A stretch of DNA of 64,000 nt from an uncultured Bacteroidota bacterium (GTDB taxonomy: Bacteria > Bacteroidota > Bacteroidia > 2-12-FULL-35-15): NCBI GenBank assembly GCA_903926385.1, contig CAIYIS010000061.1, positions 19,531-83,530 of the forward strand, written 5' to 3'. A program made the translations under genes and the position numbers. A model generated the notes under the pieces. That model saw nothing but the letters and a program-made list of their open reading frames with translations. It did no database searches and was not told the origin of the DNA. Of the stretch, positions 45,875 to 53,102 are shown in pieces. Every line of letters starts with the position of its first letter. Position 1 is the first letter of the stretch.

Positions 45875-45933
45875 TTGATAAAACCATCAAAATCCTGTTA
45901 TAATTGTCACTGGCAGGATTTTGGTTTTATCAA
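45875..45933 (+). terminator. Long terminator hairpin after gene 45367-45867
   Basis: Arms TTGATAAAAC-cat-CAAAATCCTG and CAGGATTTTGGTTTTATCAA pair over 20 bp with one 3-nt bulge; loop about 16 nt. It begins 7 nt after the stop codon. There is no long T-run. Confidence 0.75.
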
Positions 45934-45970
45934 TTAATAAAGAAAAAATAATGCATAATGCGCAATAGAG

Positions 45971-46102
45971 TTATGTATTACATATAATAAACTTATGTGA
46001 AACACATAAATGAATTATGCAAAACACATAATAAACTTCTGTAAAATGCATAAATGAATTATGCAAAACACGTAATGAAATACGTTAAAACACCAAATGA
46101 TT
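45971..46102. repeat. Six-unit 22-bp array with inverted repeats
   Basis: Six blocks of exactly 22 bp, starting at 45971, 45993, 46015, 46037, 46059 and 46081. The second contains the perfect inverted repeat TTATGTG-AAA-CACATAA; others keep TTATG-N7-CATAA in part. The last unit ends 15 nt before the ATG of the HTH gene 46118-46474, so the array occupies its whole promoter/leader region. Confidence 0.82.
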
Positions 46103-46117
46103 TAATTAAAACAAAAG

Positions 46118-46474
46118 ATGGCAAAAGAACAAAGAAATAAATTTAAAGGCATACCACCACCTCACGTTGGCGAAATACTAAAAAAATACATCAAACAGAA
46201 CAGGCTGTATCAAGCAGGTTGGGCCAGAAAACAAGGCGTGCTCCCAACCACAGTTCTTGCTTATTTCAAAAAATCTTCCATGCAAATTTCTACCTTATTT
46301 ACCATTTGTCAGGTATTAGAATTTAATTTTTTTAAAGCCATAGCCGATGCGCTGCCGCCCGAAATGCCTCCGCAAAACGTCAATCCCCTGCAACCGGAAC
46401 TTGACCAAATAAAGAAAGAAAACGAAGCATTGAAAATGGAAAACGACATCTTAAAAAAATTGCTGAATAAATAA
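46118..46474 (+). CDS. HTH (XRE-like) protein with C-terminal coiled coil
   Basis: 118 residues. The N-terminal 70 residues follow a helix-turn-helix layout of the lambda-repressor type (HVGEILKKYIKQNRLYQAGWARKQGVLPTTVLAYFKKSSMQISTLFTICQVLEFNFFKAI). A Pro-rich hinge (ALPPEMPPQNVNPLQPE) leads to a leucine-zipper-like coiled coil (LDQIKKENEALKMENDILKKLL) that should dimerise it. It probably binds DNA as a dimer; the 22-bp inverted-repeat array directly upstream is a natural candidate for autoregulation. The next gene starts 7 nt after its stop. Confidence 0.82.
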   Translation: MAKEQRNKFKGIPPPHVGEILKKYIKQNRLYQAGWARKQGVLPTTVLAYFKKSSMQISTLFTICQVLEFNFFKAIADALPPEMPPQNVNPLQPELDQIKKENEALKMENDILKKLLNK

Positions 46475-46481
46475 CTCCAAC

Positions 46482-46667
46482 ATGTCCAAACGATACACCA
46501 AATCTCAACGCGACCGATTAACCCGATATTACATAACCTGTCTCATGCTGATGAACCGAAAAGACGAAAACCGAGTGCTTGCCTGGGGCGAAATAGTGTT
46601 TGGCTTTGTACTTATTTCTACCATCGCCATCATGACTTATTCCTTTTGGGGGATGTGGAAAGGGTAG
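46482..46667 (+). CDS. Small membrane protein (61 aa)
   Basis: 61 residues: a basic N-terminal half (SKRYTKSQRDRLTRYYITCL) and one TM helix near the C-terminus (WGEIVFGFVLISTIAIMTYS). It begins 7 nt after the HTH gene and is likely co-transcribed. I do not recognise it. The pairing of a small HTH protein with a tiny TM protein is reported below as an observation. Confidence 0.65.
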   Translation: MSKRYTKSQRDRLTRYYITCLMLMNRKDENRVLAWGEIVFGFVLISTIAIMTYSFWGMWKG

Positions 46668-46828
46668 GGGGGAATATGAATTATAAATTATGAATTAGGA
46701 ATTAGGAATGAAATGACGTAGTGAGATTCTAAATTAAGTGAACGTTTAAAAAATAAAATTCTCATCCAAATTATGGTGGATGTCTATATATAAGGAGTAA
46801 CCCGAAAATCCTCCCACAAAGAGTAGGG

Positions 46829-46857
46829 ATGTTTTATTACACTGCCTAATAAAACAT
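46829..46857. terminator. Perfect 11-bp hairpin
   Basis: ATGTTTTATTA-CACTGCC-TAATAAAACAT is a perfect inverted repeat, 162 bp after the small membrane protein and 50 bp before the next gene. Its AT-rich stem lacks a T-run; it could be a terminator or an operator. Confidence 0.45.
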
Positions 46858-46884
46858 TTATTAACAGAGGCAGGTAAATTTAAT

Positions 46885-46892
46885 TAATTTTG
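46885..46892 (+). promoter_or_regulatory. Candidate -7 element for gene 46907-47488
   Basis: TAATTTTG is a perfect TAnnTTTG, 14 nt before the ATG, giving a very short leader. The expected TTTG is absent at -33. Confidence 0.4.
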
Positions 46893-46906
46893 TAAACTTA
46901 AATAAT

Positions 46907-47488
46907 ATGAAAAAATCAATTTTATTCATTCTAGCCATAGTATTAACTGCATTGTCTTTGAATGCTAAAGCACAAACCTGTTCAAGTCAAATCCTAAAGC
47001 CGTATAACGGGCCAAAAACAACTGATGAATTAAGTTCGTTACTTTGGACATCTACTAATCCTGTTATAAGAGGGATTGATAGTGCAACAAAAGTTTCACT
47101 AATTAAATATGTTGCGTTTTACAATGGATTTCCAAAAAGCATGAATGGAACGGATGATAATATCCAGACACTTTATAGGTCTGGGGCTTTCGCTCAAATT
47201 TTTAGTGCTATTATTGGCTGGAAAGTGAACATGTGTACTTATGAAACTTTGCCTGTTGCGATCTCGATGTCTGTAGATGATTTTATGAAGCTTTATAACG
47301 CAGACCCTACAAAAATGGCTTTTGAACCAGAATTAAATTGGTGTTCAAATTGCTATAACCCAGGTGACCCTACTGGTCCTACTTCGAGTGGTGATGGTAT
47401 TCATTGTTGTCAAACTCCTAGTAACCATGGTTGTTCCGACCCTGCAATTTGGGTTCCTAATGGTGGTGGCTGGTACATTGTAAGATAA
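46907..47488 (+). CDS. Secreted Cys-rich protein of unknown function
   Basis: 193 residues. Signal peptide MKKSILFILAIVLTALSLNA followed by KAQ. The mature middle is helical (ELSSLLWTSTNPVIRGIDSA...). The last 50 residues are striking: W-C-S-N-C-Y, a Pro/Gly/Thr-rich spacer, H-C-C-Q, G-C-S, then a Gly-rich end (PNGGGWYIVR). Seven Cys occur in the mature chain, five in this tail, implying disulfides. The next two thioredoxin-fold genes on the same strand are also secreted. A perfect terminator follows the stop, so it is probably transcribed alone and strongly. No family is recognised. Confidence 0.75.
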   Translation: MKKSILFILAIVLTALSLNAKAQTCSSQILKPYNGPKTTDELSSLLWTSTNPVIRGIDSATKVSLIKYVAFYNGFPKSMNGTDDNIQTLYRSGAFAQIFSAIIGWKVNMCTYETLPVAISMSVDDFMKLYNADPTKMAFEPELNWCSNCYNPGDPTGPTSSGDGIHCCQTPSNHGCSDPAIWVPNGGGWYIVR

Positions 47489-47501
47489 TTAAATTAACTT
47501 G

Positions 47502-47537
47502 AAAACAGAACCATCTAAGAATAGATGGTTCTGTTTT
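47502..47537 (+). terminator. Rho-independent terminator after the Cys-rich gene
   Basis: Perfect 16-bp stem (AAAACAGAACCATCTA / TAGATGGTTCTGTTTT) with a 4-nt loop, 14 nt after the stop. It also shows that the next gene does not start at the longer upstream start site (47499). Confidence 0.92.
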
Positions 47538-47546
47538 GATAATTAT

Positions 47547-48548
47547 ATGCGAATTAGAATCCTTTTATCCATTTTCCTCTTATTTGTGCAATTTTCAATT
47601 GCACAATGCAAGTTGTTGATTAAACAAATTAATCGAAATGCAGACACAATTCCTCACTTAATTATTGCGAATTTTCAAGAGGTCGTCCCTGTAAAATTAA
47701 ACGATAGTGTTATGGAATATACTTTTGAAATGAAACAACCGGAATATTTTTTTGTGGTTGCCGATAAACATAATTGGTGGAATGTAAGGGTCTGGATGGA
47801 GCCAGAAATTGAAAAGAGAGAAATTACAATTGATTATAAGTCAAGAAAAATTTCTATAAAGGATACAACAGATTGGGAAAAATTATTATTTAAAATAGAT
47901 ACCCTATATAAAGCAAAAAAGCATGATGAAATTTATTCAATAGAAAATAAATTTATTGAAAACCGACCAAACTCTTTTCTTTCTCTTTGGCTTTATTCAT
48001 ATTGTTCTGTTTTATCACTAACGCAAAATGAAAATATTACATTATTTAAAAAACTTAGTTCTTCATTAGAAACGTATAGTATATATAAGCAATCAAAAGC
48101 TTCGCTAACTGCACGCAAATACCCCAATTATGGAGATAATTTTAAAGAGTTTACTTTAAATGATAACAAAGAAATACCATTTAACTCTACATCCATTAAC
48201 AACAAAATAATTATTCTTCATTTTTGGAGCACTGGTTGTGGCCCATGTGTAAAAGGAATGGATGAGCTTGTTAAATTTTATAAATCGTTAGACACTTCTA
48301 AAATTGCTTTTATATCTGTTTCGCTTGATGAAGATAAAAGCAAATGGAAAAAATCGGCCACCACAAATAAAATAATATGGGCAAACTTATGGACAGAAGA
48401 TAACTCTTATTGCGACCTCTGTTTAAACTATAACCTCACGGCAATGCCTTATTTTGTTATGTTTAATAAAGAAAAGAAAATAACTTTCTACAATGATGGA
48501 GAAGATATTGAACTTTTGAAAAGTAAATTAAAGGAGATTGATAAATAA
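47547..48548 (+). CDS. Secreted thioredoxin-like (TlpA-type) oxidoreductase
   Basis: 333 residues from ATG 47547 (MRIRILLSIFLLFVQFSIAQ), chosen because the upstream 47499 start would read through a terminator. Signal peptide ends IAQ. About 20-190 form an unknown N-terminal domain. The C-terminal TlpA/thioredoxin fold starts near IILHFWSTGCGPCVKGMDEL, with the CxxC catalytic pair in GCGPC, and has a downstream cis-Pro in the AMPYF motif. It acts in the periplasm or beyond, reducing or exchanging disulfides. Its Cys-rich secreted neighbour just upstream is a plausible substrate, but this is inference. Confidence 0.88.
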   Translation: MRIRILLSIFLLFVQFSIAQCKLLIKQINRNADTIPHLIIANFQEVVPVKLNDSVMEYTFEMKQPEYFFVVADKHNWWNVRVWMEPEIEKREITIDYKSRKISIKDTTDWEKLLFKIDTLYKAKKHDEIYSIENKFIENRPNSFLSLWLYSYCSVLSLTQNENITLFKKLSSSLETYSIYKQSKASLTARKYPNYGDNFKEFTLNDNKEIPFNSTSINNKIIILHFWSTGCGPCVKGMDELVKFYKSLDTSKIAFISVSLDEDKSKWKKSATTNKIIWANLWTEDNSYCDLCLNYNLTAMPYFVMFNKEKKITFYNDGEDIELLKSKLKEIDK

Positions 48549-48590
48549 CTTTGTTTCTGAGTAAGCATTACCATTTATTAAAAAAGAACT

Positions 48591-49238
48591 ATGAAAAAAA
48601 TGTTGCTTTACCTGCCTATCCTCATTTGCGGCACTGCTATGGGGCAGTCGTATTATTCCGAATATATATACAAATTGGTGGACAATAAAAATCTTAGTGA
48701 GAAAATACAAACCAAGGATAAAGAGGGAAAAGAACAGATGTCCGAAATGTTTCCAATGCCAATATCAGCTACTTTTTCGGTAAAAGTAATTTCCAACGAA
48801 AAATATGCATACATAAAAATGACGTTTGAAAGTGCCGGTATGGCAGGCCTCACCATTTCTGATGATGAGCAAAGTTTTTTTGTTGATTATTCTAAAAATC
48901 TGTGTTACGATATGAAAACAAAATCTTATTTTTATTCTAAGCCCAACAAAATAAAAAGTGCTCCAATTGTTTTCAATGATAATTCGTTTGCAGAGGTTTT
49001 GATAGACGGCAAAGACACAGCTGTGGTTACATTCGACAAAAGAATGCCAAAGTTTATGACCAATCAATATCTGTTTGCTAACAATTCGTGCGGAGTATCA
49101 AAAATTCAAACCAGAAGAACTTTATTGACCTTAGTGAAATTTCAGGAACAAAAATTCGACCTCGATAAAGTAGCCGAAATATTTGAAAATAGTTGCGATA
49201 AAAAAACAAAAGATTTTAATATGTTGTTTTTAAAGTAG
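48591..49238 (+). CDS. Secreted protein of unknown function (215 aa)
   Basis: 215 residues with a signal peptide (MKKMLLYLPILICGTAMGQ). The mature part is beta-rich with YYSEYIYKLVDNKNLSEK at the start, SFFVDYSKNLCYDMKTKSYFY in the middle and NQYLFANNSCGVSKIQTRRTL near the end. The layout recalls GLPGLI-family outer-membrane-associated proteins, which follow peptide-related genes in Bacteroidota, but the GLPGL motif is not present, so I leave it unnamed. It lies 42 bp after the thioredoxin-like gene. Confidence 0.78.
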   Translation: MKKMLLYLPILICGTAMGQSYYSEYIYKLVDNKNLSEKIQTKDKEGKEQMSEMFPMPISATFSVKVISNEKYAYIKMTFESAGMAGLTISDDEQSFFVDYSKNLCYDMKTKSYFYSKPNKIKSAPIVFNDNSFAEVLIDGKDTAVVTFDKRMPKFMTNQYLFANNSCGVSKIQTRRTLLTLVKFQEQKFDLDKVAEIFENSCDKKTKDFNMLFLK

Positions 49239-49290
49239 GCAGTGAAAGGCTTTAAAAATCGTACATTCACAAAAAAATATTTTATACACC

Positions 49291-49854
49291 ATGAAACTAA
49301 AAAAGTTTTTTCTTACTGGTTCGTTGCCCATTATTTTTTTTAGTTGCAATACATCCGAAAATATCAAAAAAGGAAATGAACCTTTGTTACGAACAGATGG
49401 TTTGTATATTGCTATTAATCCCCATTCTCATTCGTATAGTAAAGATAAAAATGGAAAAGTTGAAGAAGAAGACACTTACGATTTAATACGTTTTTACAAT
49501 TTAGATAGTGCAATAATCGTGCATTACCAAAAGTTGAAAGGAGAAAGTATTACAGTTGAAGATGGAAAGAAGTGGTTTCACGATTTCAAAAAATTATGGA
49601 AATACTCCCACGATAAGGAAGATAATTTTCAATCAGAATTATTTCATCCCAAACTATTTTCGGAAGATTCAATTCAATTTATCTCAGACCGAATGTCGGG
49701 AGGAGTAAGAAGTACATCTACAAACTATAGTGGCAAAATGTGTAAGGATTCATTAGCTTTAAATTTTGTGATCTATCCAACTGTTTCAACTCAATTTATT
49801 CCACTGCCTCCAAGGCATCAATCTTTTATTTTTTATCCTGCTGAAGGGAAATAA
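49291..49854 (+). CDS. Lipoprotein of unknown function (187 aa)
   Basis: 187 residues. Lipoprotein signal MKLKKFFLTGSLPIIFFSC with a clear lipobox ending FFSC. The mature part has a run of charged and aromatic residues (LYIAINPHSHSYSKDKNGKVEEE), a repeated DLIRFYNLDSAIIVHY beta pattern and a C-terminal strand (FIFYPAEGK). Its stop overlaps the ATG of the next gene by 1 nt, so the two are coupled. Family unknown. Confidence 0.78.
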   Translation: MKLKKFFLTGSLPIIFFSCNTSENIKKGNEPLLRTDGLYIAINPHSHSYSKDKNGKVEEEDTYDLIRFYNLDSAIIVHYQKLKGESITVEDGKKWFHDFKKLWKYSHDKEDNFQSELFHPKLFSEDSIQFISDRMSGGVRSTSTNYSGKMCKDSLALNFVIYPTVSTQFIPLPPRHQSFIFYPAEGK

Positions 49855-51191
49855 TGAATCGTCTAACTATTAAACAAAAAATAAAGTGCAAAAGCAAAAA
49901 GGTAAACACTACCTTTTTGCTTTTTTTAATTGCAAGTATAAACATAGCGCAAAACACTAATACATGCGGTATACTCAAAAAAACCATAGAAAAATTTAAA
50001 AGTAATGTTAATGCATTTCATGTTAAATTCACTTCTTTTAACACAGATGACGAGGATACTTTAAGATACATTGGTGACTTGTATTATAATAACACTGCCC
50101 CCAATCAACCTCCCTTTTACATATTGGAAGCTAACAATTCCAATTATATTTATTTTAATAATACATCTTATTATGGAGTAAACAATGTTGGGAGTAAAGA
50201 GTTTACTGATTTGTCGAAAACTGATTCAACAAAAAGGCTAAAAGGGAAAATGATTAGTAATATGATTCCTGATTTTTTAATAAACCCCACTTTTTTTAAT
50301 GGTTATCTTGAGGATTGTGATTCAAAATTATTTGAATTAAAGGAAACCAATGAATCATTTATCATTTCTTATGAAGATAAAATAAAACAGCCGATTTTAA
50401 TGAAAGGGAAAGTTATCGGGATGAAAATTTATGATTTAACTTCTTTTGAAATTGATAAAAAAACATATTTAATTAAAAAGCACTATTGGCAAGTTGTAAC
50501 AGTAATGGGAGGTGTTGAAAGTAAACAAATCGAAACACATGCATTTACCCCTATTTCTATCTCAAAAGAAGATATTATTACAAAAATTGAAAATGAGAAG
50601 CCTTTAAATAAATTAAATGAATCGGCTAAAGCACCCGATATTAATAGTGTAAAAACAGGTAGCATATTTCCTAACTTTATTTTAAAGGATTTGAATAATA
50701 ATGATTATGCAGATAGCAAATTAAAATCAAGATATGTGTTAGTAGAGTTTTTTTATAAGAGCTGTGCCCCGTGCATTATTAATATGAAACAACTCAATAA
50801 AATTGATTCTATGTTTTCGAAAAAGGATTTAACAATCTTAGCCATTAATGATGTAGACACAGGATTGGCATCGTTAAAAAATTTCATTAATAAATTTAAT
50901 TTAGGCTATACTGTCTTGTATCAGGCTAAATCATTAGCCGGCAAACTTAATTTCAATAGGCATCCACAAACATTTGTTTATGATAATAAAGACAGGAAAA
51001 TAGTTTATGAAAATTCAGGAGGAGGCCCAACTTATTATATAGAAATGAAATTGGTATTGGACAAAATAATTAACCATGACAAGATAAAGTCATACACAGC
51101 TGTTCTTATTACATGCATTTCTGTAATATTAGGTTTAGTTTTATTCGTTCTAACACGCTCGCATACGCGAAGCGCAACTCGACAGCGATAA
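49854..51191 (+). CDS. Thioredoxin-fold protein with C-terminal TM, start overlapping
   Basis: 445 residues. A basic leader (MNRLTIKQKIKCKSKKVNTT) runs into a signal-like hydrophobic stretch FLLFLIASINIAQ. About 35-270 form an N-terminal domain of unknown fold. The thioredoxin/TlpA domain (about 275-400) has YVLVEFFYKSCAPCIINMKQL with a CAPC catalytic pair. A C-terminal TM helix (AVLITCISVILGLVLFVLTR) could anchor it. The start overlaps the preceding stop by 1 nt. A full Rho-independent terminator (49891-49927) lies within the coding sequence for the leader, before the mature part. Confidence 0.82.
   Translation: MNRLTIKQKIKCKSKKVNTTFLLFLIASINIAQNTNTCGILKKTIEKFKSNVNAFHVKFTSFNTDDEDTLRYIGDLYYNNTAPNQPPFYILEANNSNYIYFNNTSYYGVNNVGSKEFTDLSKTDSTKRLKGKMISNMIPDFLINPTFFNGYLEDCDSKLFELKETNESFIISYEDKIKQPILMKGKVIGMKIYDLTSFEIDKKTYLIKKHYWQVVTVMGGVESKQIETHAFTPISISKEDIITKIENEKPLNKLNESAKAPDINSVKTGSIFPNFILKDLNNNDYADSKLKSRYVLVEFFYKSCAPCIINMKQLNKIDSMFSKKDLTILAINDVDTGLASLKNFINKFNLGYTVLYQAKSLAGKLNFNRHPQTFVYDNKDRKIVYENSGGGPTYYIEMKLVLDKIINHDKIKSYTAVLITCISVILGLVLFVLTRSHTRSATRQR
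49891..49927 (+). terminator. Terminator hairpin inside the 5' end of gene 49854-51191
   Basis: Perfect 14-bp stem AAAGCAAAAAGGTA / TACCTTTTTGCTTT with a 5-nt loop and a T7 run (49921-49927). It should end transcription of the upstream lipoprotein gene. Since the downstream gene's signal peptide is encoded across it, readthrough or translation-dependent antitermination seems required. Confidence 0.85.
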
Positions 51192-51315
51192 ACCCCTTTA
51201 TTAACAAGCCCTTTGTTTGTAAGTTCTCTTTAATCAAATTCTTTTTCTCTACAAAAGGTTTGTTTATGCTGTAATTTTGTACCCACAAAAATTAATTAAC
51301 CAATTAAATAAAAAA

Positions 51316-52035
51316 ATGATAACGAATATAAAATTCAACAAGCTAAAACATGTATCTGTTTTGGGCCAAACGGCAATGCTGGTCATTTGTTTTACATTAG
51401 GCTCGGTGGTGGTATCAGCGCAAACGGGAGGTAAAAAAACAAATGATGATTTTCTGAAATCGAGAAAAGAAAAAAGCAAAGAAAAAAGTAAAGCAATGGC
51501 TAATAAAATGGCCGATGCACCTTTTGCCAAAGGAACCAAAACCTTGGGGCTATCGGTGGGAGCAGGCGTAAACTATGGTTATCCCACTTATTATGGAGGC
51601 AGGTATGTTAATTATCCCGCCATCGGTTTGCAATACGATATGGGGTTTTTGGACAACATAGGGCCCGGAAACATTGGCTTAGGCGGCATCATTGCTTATA
51701 AAAGTGCGGTGTATAAATATTCCGACTATCATGGTGCCTACAAGTCGCGTTACACCAATTTTGCTTTTGGTGTAAGAGGTACTTATCACTTAACTTTATT
51801 AAAAGAGAAGAATGCCAAATTCGACCCTTATGCAGGTGTTACCCTTGGTTTGCGCATTTTTCGCTATAGCGATAACGACCCTTATAACACCTATAAATAT
51901 AGTTATAACTCGGCCTACCCTATTGTAGGCGGATTTGTAGGAGCGCGTTATTTACTTACCACACATATTGCAGCCTTTGCCGAACTCGGTTACGATGTGT
52001 CGATGGCAAGAATAGGTATAAGCGGAAGTTTTTAA
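51316..52035 (+). CDS. Outer membrane beta-barrel protein
   Basis: 239 residues from ATG 51316 (MITNIKFNKLKHVSVLGQTA), inside a longer frame that begins with TTG. Signal peptide ends VVVSAQ. A Lys/Glu-rich helix (DDFLKSRKEKSKEKSKAMANKMA) precedes a barrel domain with GLSVGAGVNYGYPTYYG, ...YTNFAFGVRGTYHLTL, FDPYAGVTLGLRIFRY and the end FAELGYDVSMARIGISGSF, alternating aromatic strands with a terminal Phe. This is the pattern of a small outer-membrane barrel (about eight strands). A TAATTTTG -7 box lies at 51272-51279 and a terminator follows at 52092-52119. Confidence 0.87.
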   Translation: MITNIKFNKLKHVSVLGQTAMLVICFTLGSVVVSAQTGGKKTNDDFLKSRKEKSKEKSKAMANKMADAPFAKGTKTLGLSVGAGVNYGYPTYYGGRYVNYPAIGLQYDMGFLDNIGPGNIGLGGIIAYKSAVYKYSDYHGAYKSRYTNFAFGVRGTYHLTLLKEKNAKFDPYAGVTLGLRIFRYSDNDPYNTYKYSYNSAYPIVGGFVGARYLLTTHIAAFAELGYDVSMARIGISGSF

Positions 52036-52091
52036 AAGGAAGTAACGGTAAGGATTTTTAAGGAAGAAAGCAGATGCTTTCTGAGGTTTGG

Positions 52092-52119
52092 TTAACTCCG
52101 GTCTAATGGCCGGAGTTAA
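52092..52119 (+). terminator. Terminator of the beta-barrel gene
   Basis: Perfect 10-bp stem TTAACTCCGG / CCGGAGTTAA with an 8-nt loop, followed by TTATTTAAT. It lies 56 nt after the stop and separates convergent genes. Confidence 0.85.
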
Positions 52120-52154
52120 TTATTTAATGTGAGAGAGTAGAGGTTGAAAGGACA

Positions 52155-53027
52155 CTAACCCAAAGAACCTAACAACCCCTTTAACTCCTCACTTTTATCC
52201 GGATATCCAAGCTTTTCGTACGAAGCAATAAGGTTACGAAGCAAGCGTTTGATAATTTCTAAATTAGAACAAGGCTCATAATATTTGGCCAACGGTGGCA
52301 ACTTAAGTTGCATCAAAAATGCATCCACCTCTTTTTGCCCAAACACCGCTCCTTTGCTGAACGGGTTGATGTAAAACAATACATTACTGCCTTCGTTTCC
52401 TTTGGTAGTAGGTATTCCCATCACTTCCACATCCACATAACAAAGTATAAAATGTTCCGGAAGGTTAACCCCGTAAATAGGAATTTCCAAACTTTGAGCC
52501 ACTATGGTGTAAATTATAGAAAGCAGCAGAGGGTTTCCTTTTTTGCTTTCTAATACATTATTTATATATGAGTTTTGCGGAGCGTGATAATTGGTAGTAT
52601 TTCCGCTAAAATTATGCACATCAAAAATTATATGATTGATAATTTTTATTTTTTCGAGAGCCGTTAAATAATCATTCAGTTCCAGCCACACATCTTGTTT
52701 TATCTGGGCTATCTGTTTATGAATTTTCGGAATATCCACATCGGGATACTGATAGCGGGCAATGAGCAGAGCCCCTTCGAGCAAATCCTGATTTTCGGGT
52801 TCAGCCCAGTGTTTCAGTTCGTCTTTTATAATATCGAATTGTATCTGATGAATGATGTTTTCAATTCGGTTTTGAATTAACGTGTCGAACGAATGCTCCC
52901 AAGCATCCTCGAGCACCGGAATCACATTTTCTCCTAAAGAGAGGAATTTCATACTCACGTGCTGAAACACGGATTCATCCGGGTCGTCCAATAGAGATAT
53001 GAGAGCAAAGATTTCCTTTTTGTTCAT
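52155..53027 (-). CDS. SirB1-like transglutaminase-superfamily protein
   Basis: 290 residues from ATG 53027 (MNKKEIFALISLLDDPDESV); the longer frame starting 53066 adds a poor leader. The N-terminal helices (DPDESVFQHVSMKFLSLGENVIPVLEDAWEHS) and the motif KKGNPLLLSIIYTIVAQSLEIPIYGVNLPEHFILCYVD are typical of the SirB1 / transglutaminase-like family present in most Bacteroidota and many Proteobacteria, with no clear biochemical role. No signal peptide. The exact Cys-His-Asp triad cannot be assigned here. Confidence 0.87.
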   Translation of the reverse strand: MNKKEIFALISLLDDPDESVFQHVSMKFLSLGENVIPVLEDAWEHSFDTLIQNRIENIIHQIQFDIIKDELKHWAEPENQDLLEGALLIARYQYPDVDIPKIHKQIAQIKQDVWLELNDYLTALEKIKIINHIIFDVHNFSGNTTNYHAPQNSYINNVLESKKGNPLLLSIIYTIVAQSLEIPIYGVNLPEHFILCYVDVEVMGIPTTKGNEGSNVLFYINPFSKGAVFGQKEVDAFLMQLKLPPLAKYYEPCSNLEIIKRLLRNLIASYEKLGYPDKSEELKGLLGSLG

Positions 53028-53102
53028 CGAGTAGTTATTTCGAGGACAAATGTAGGAGCCTGCCAACAGTAAATTACCGAGGGGGGAAAGAAGATTTCAA
53101 CC

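Noticed and set aside
6110..46102. CRISPR arrays
   Set aside because: The tandem arrays have no unique spacers between repeats and no cas genes are present; units are directly adjacent.
47499..47546. Extended N-terminus of the thioredoxin-like gene
   Set aside because: The extension is encoded by a perfect terminator hairpin, and the downstream ATG gives a clean signal peptide.
48591..49238. Assignment to the GLPGLI family
   Set aside because: General layout fits, but the defining GLPGL motif is not found.
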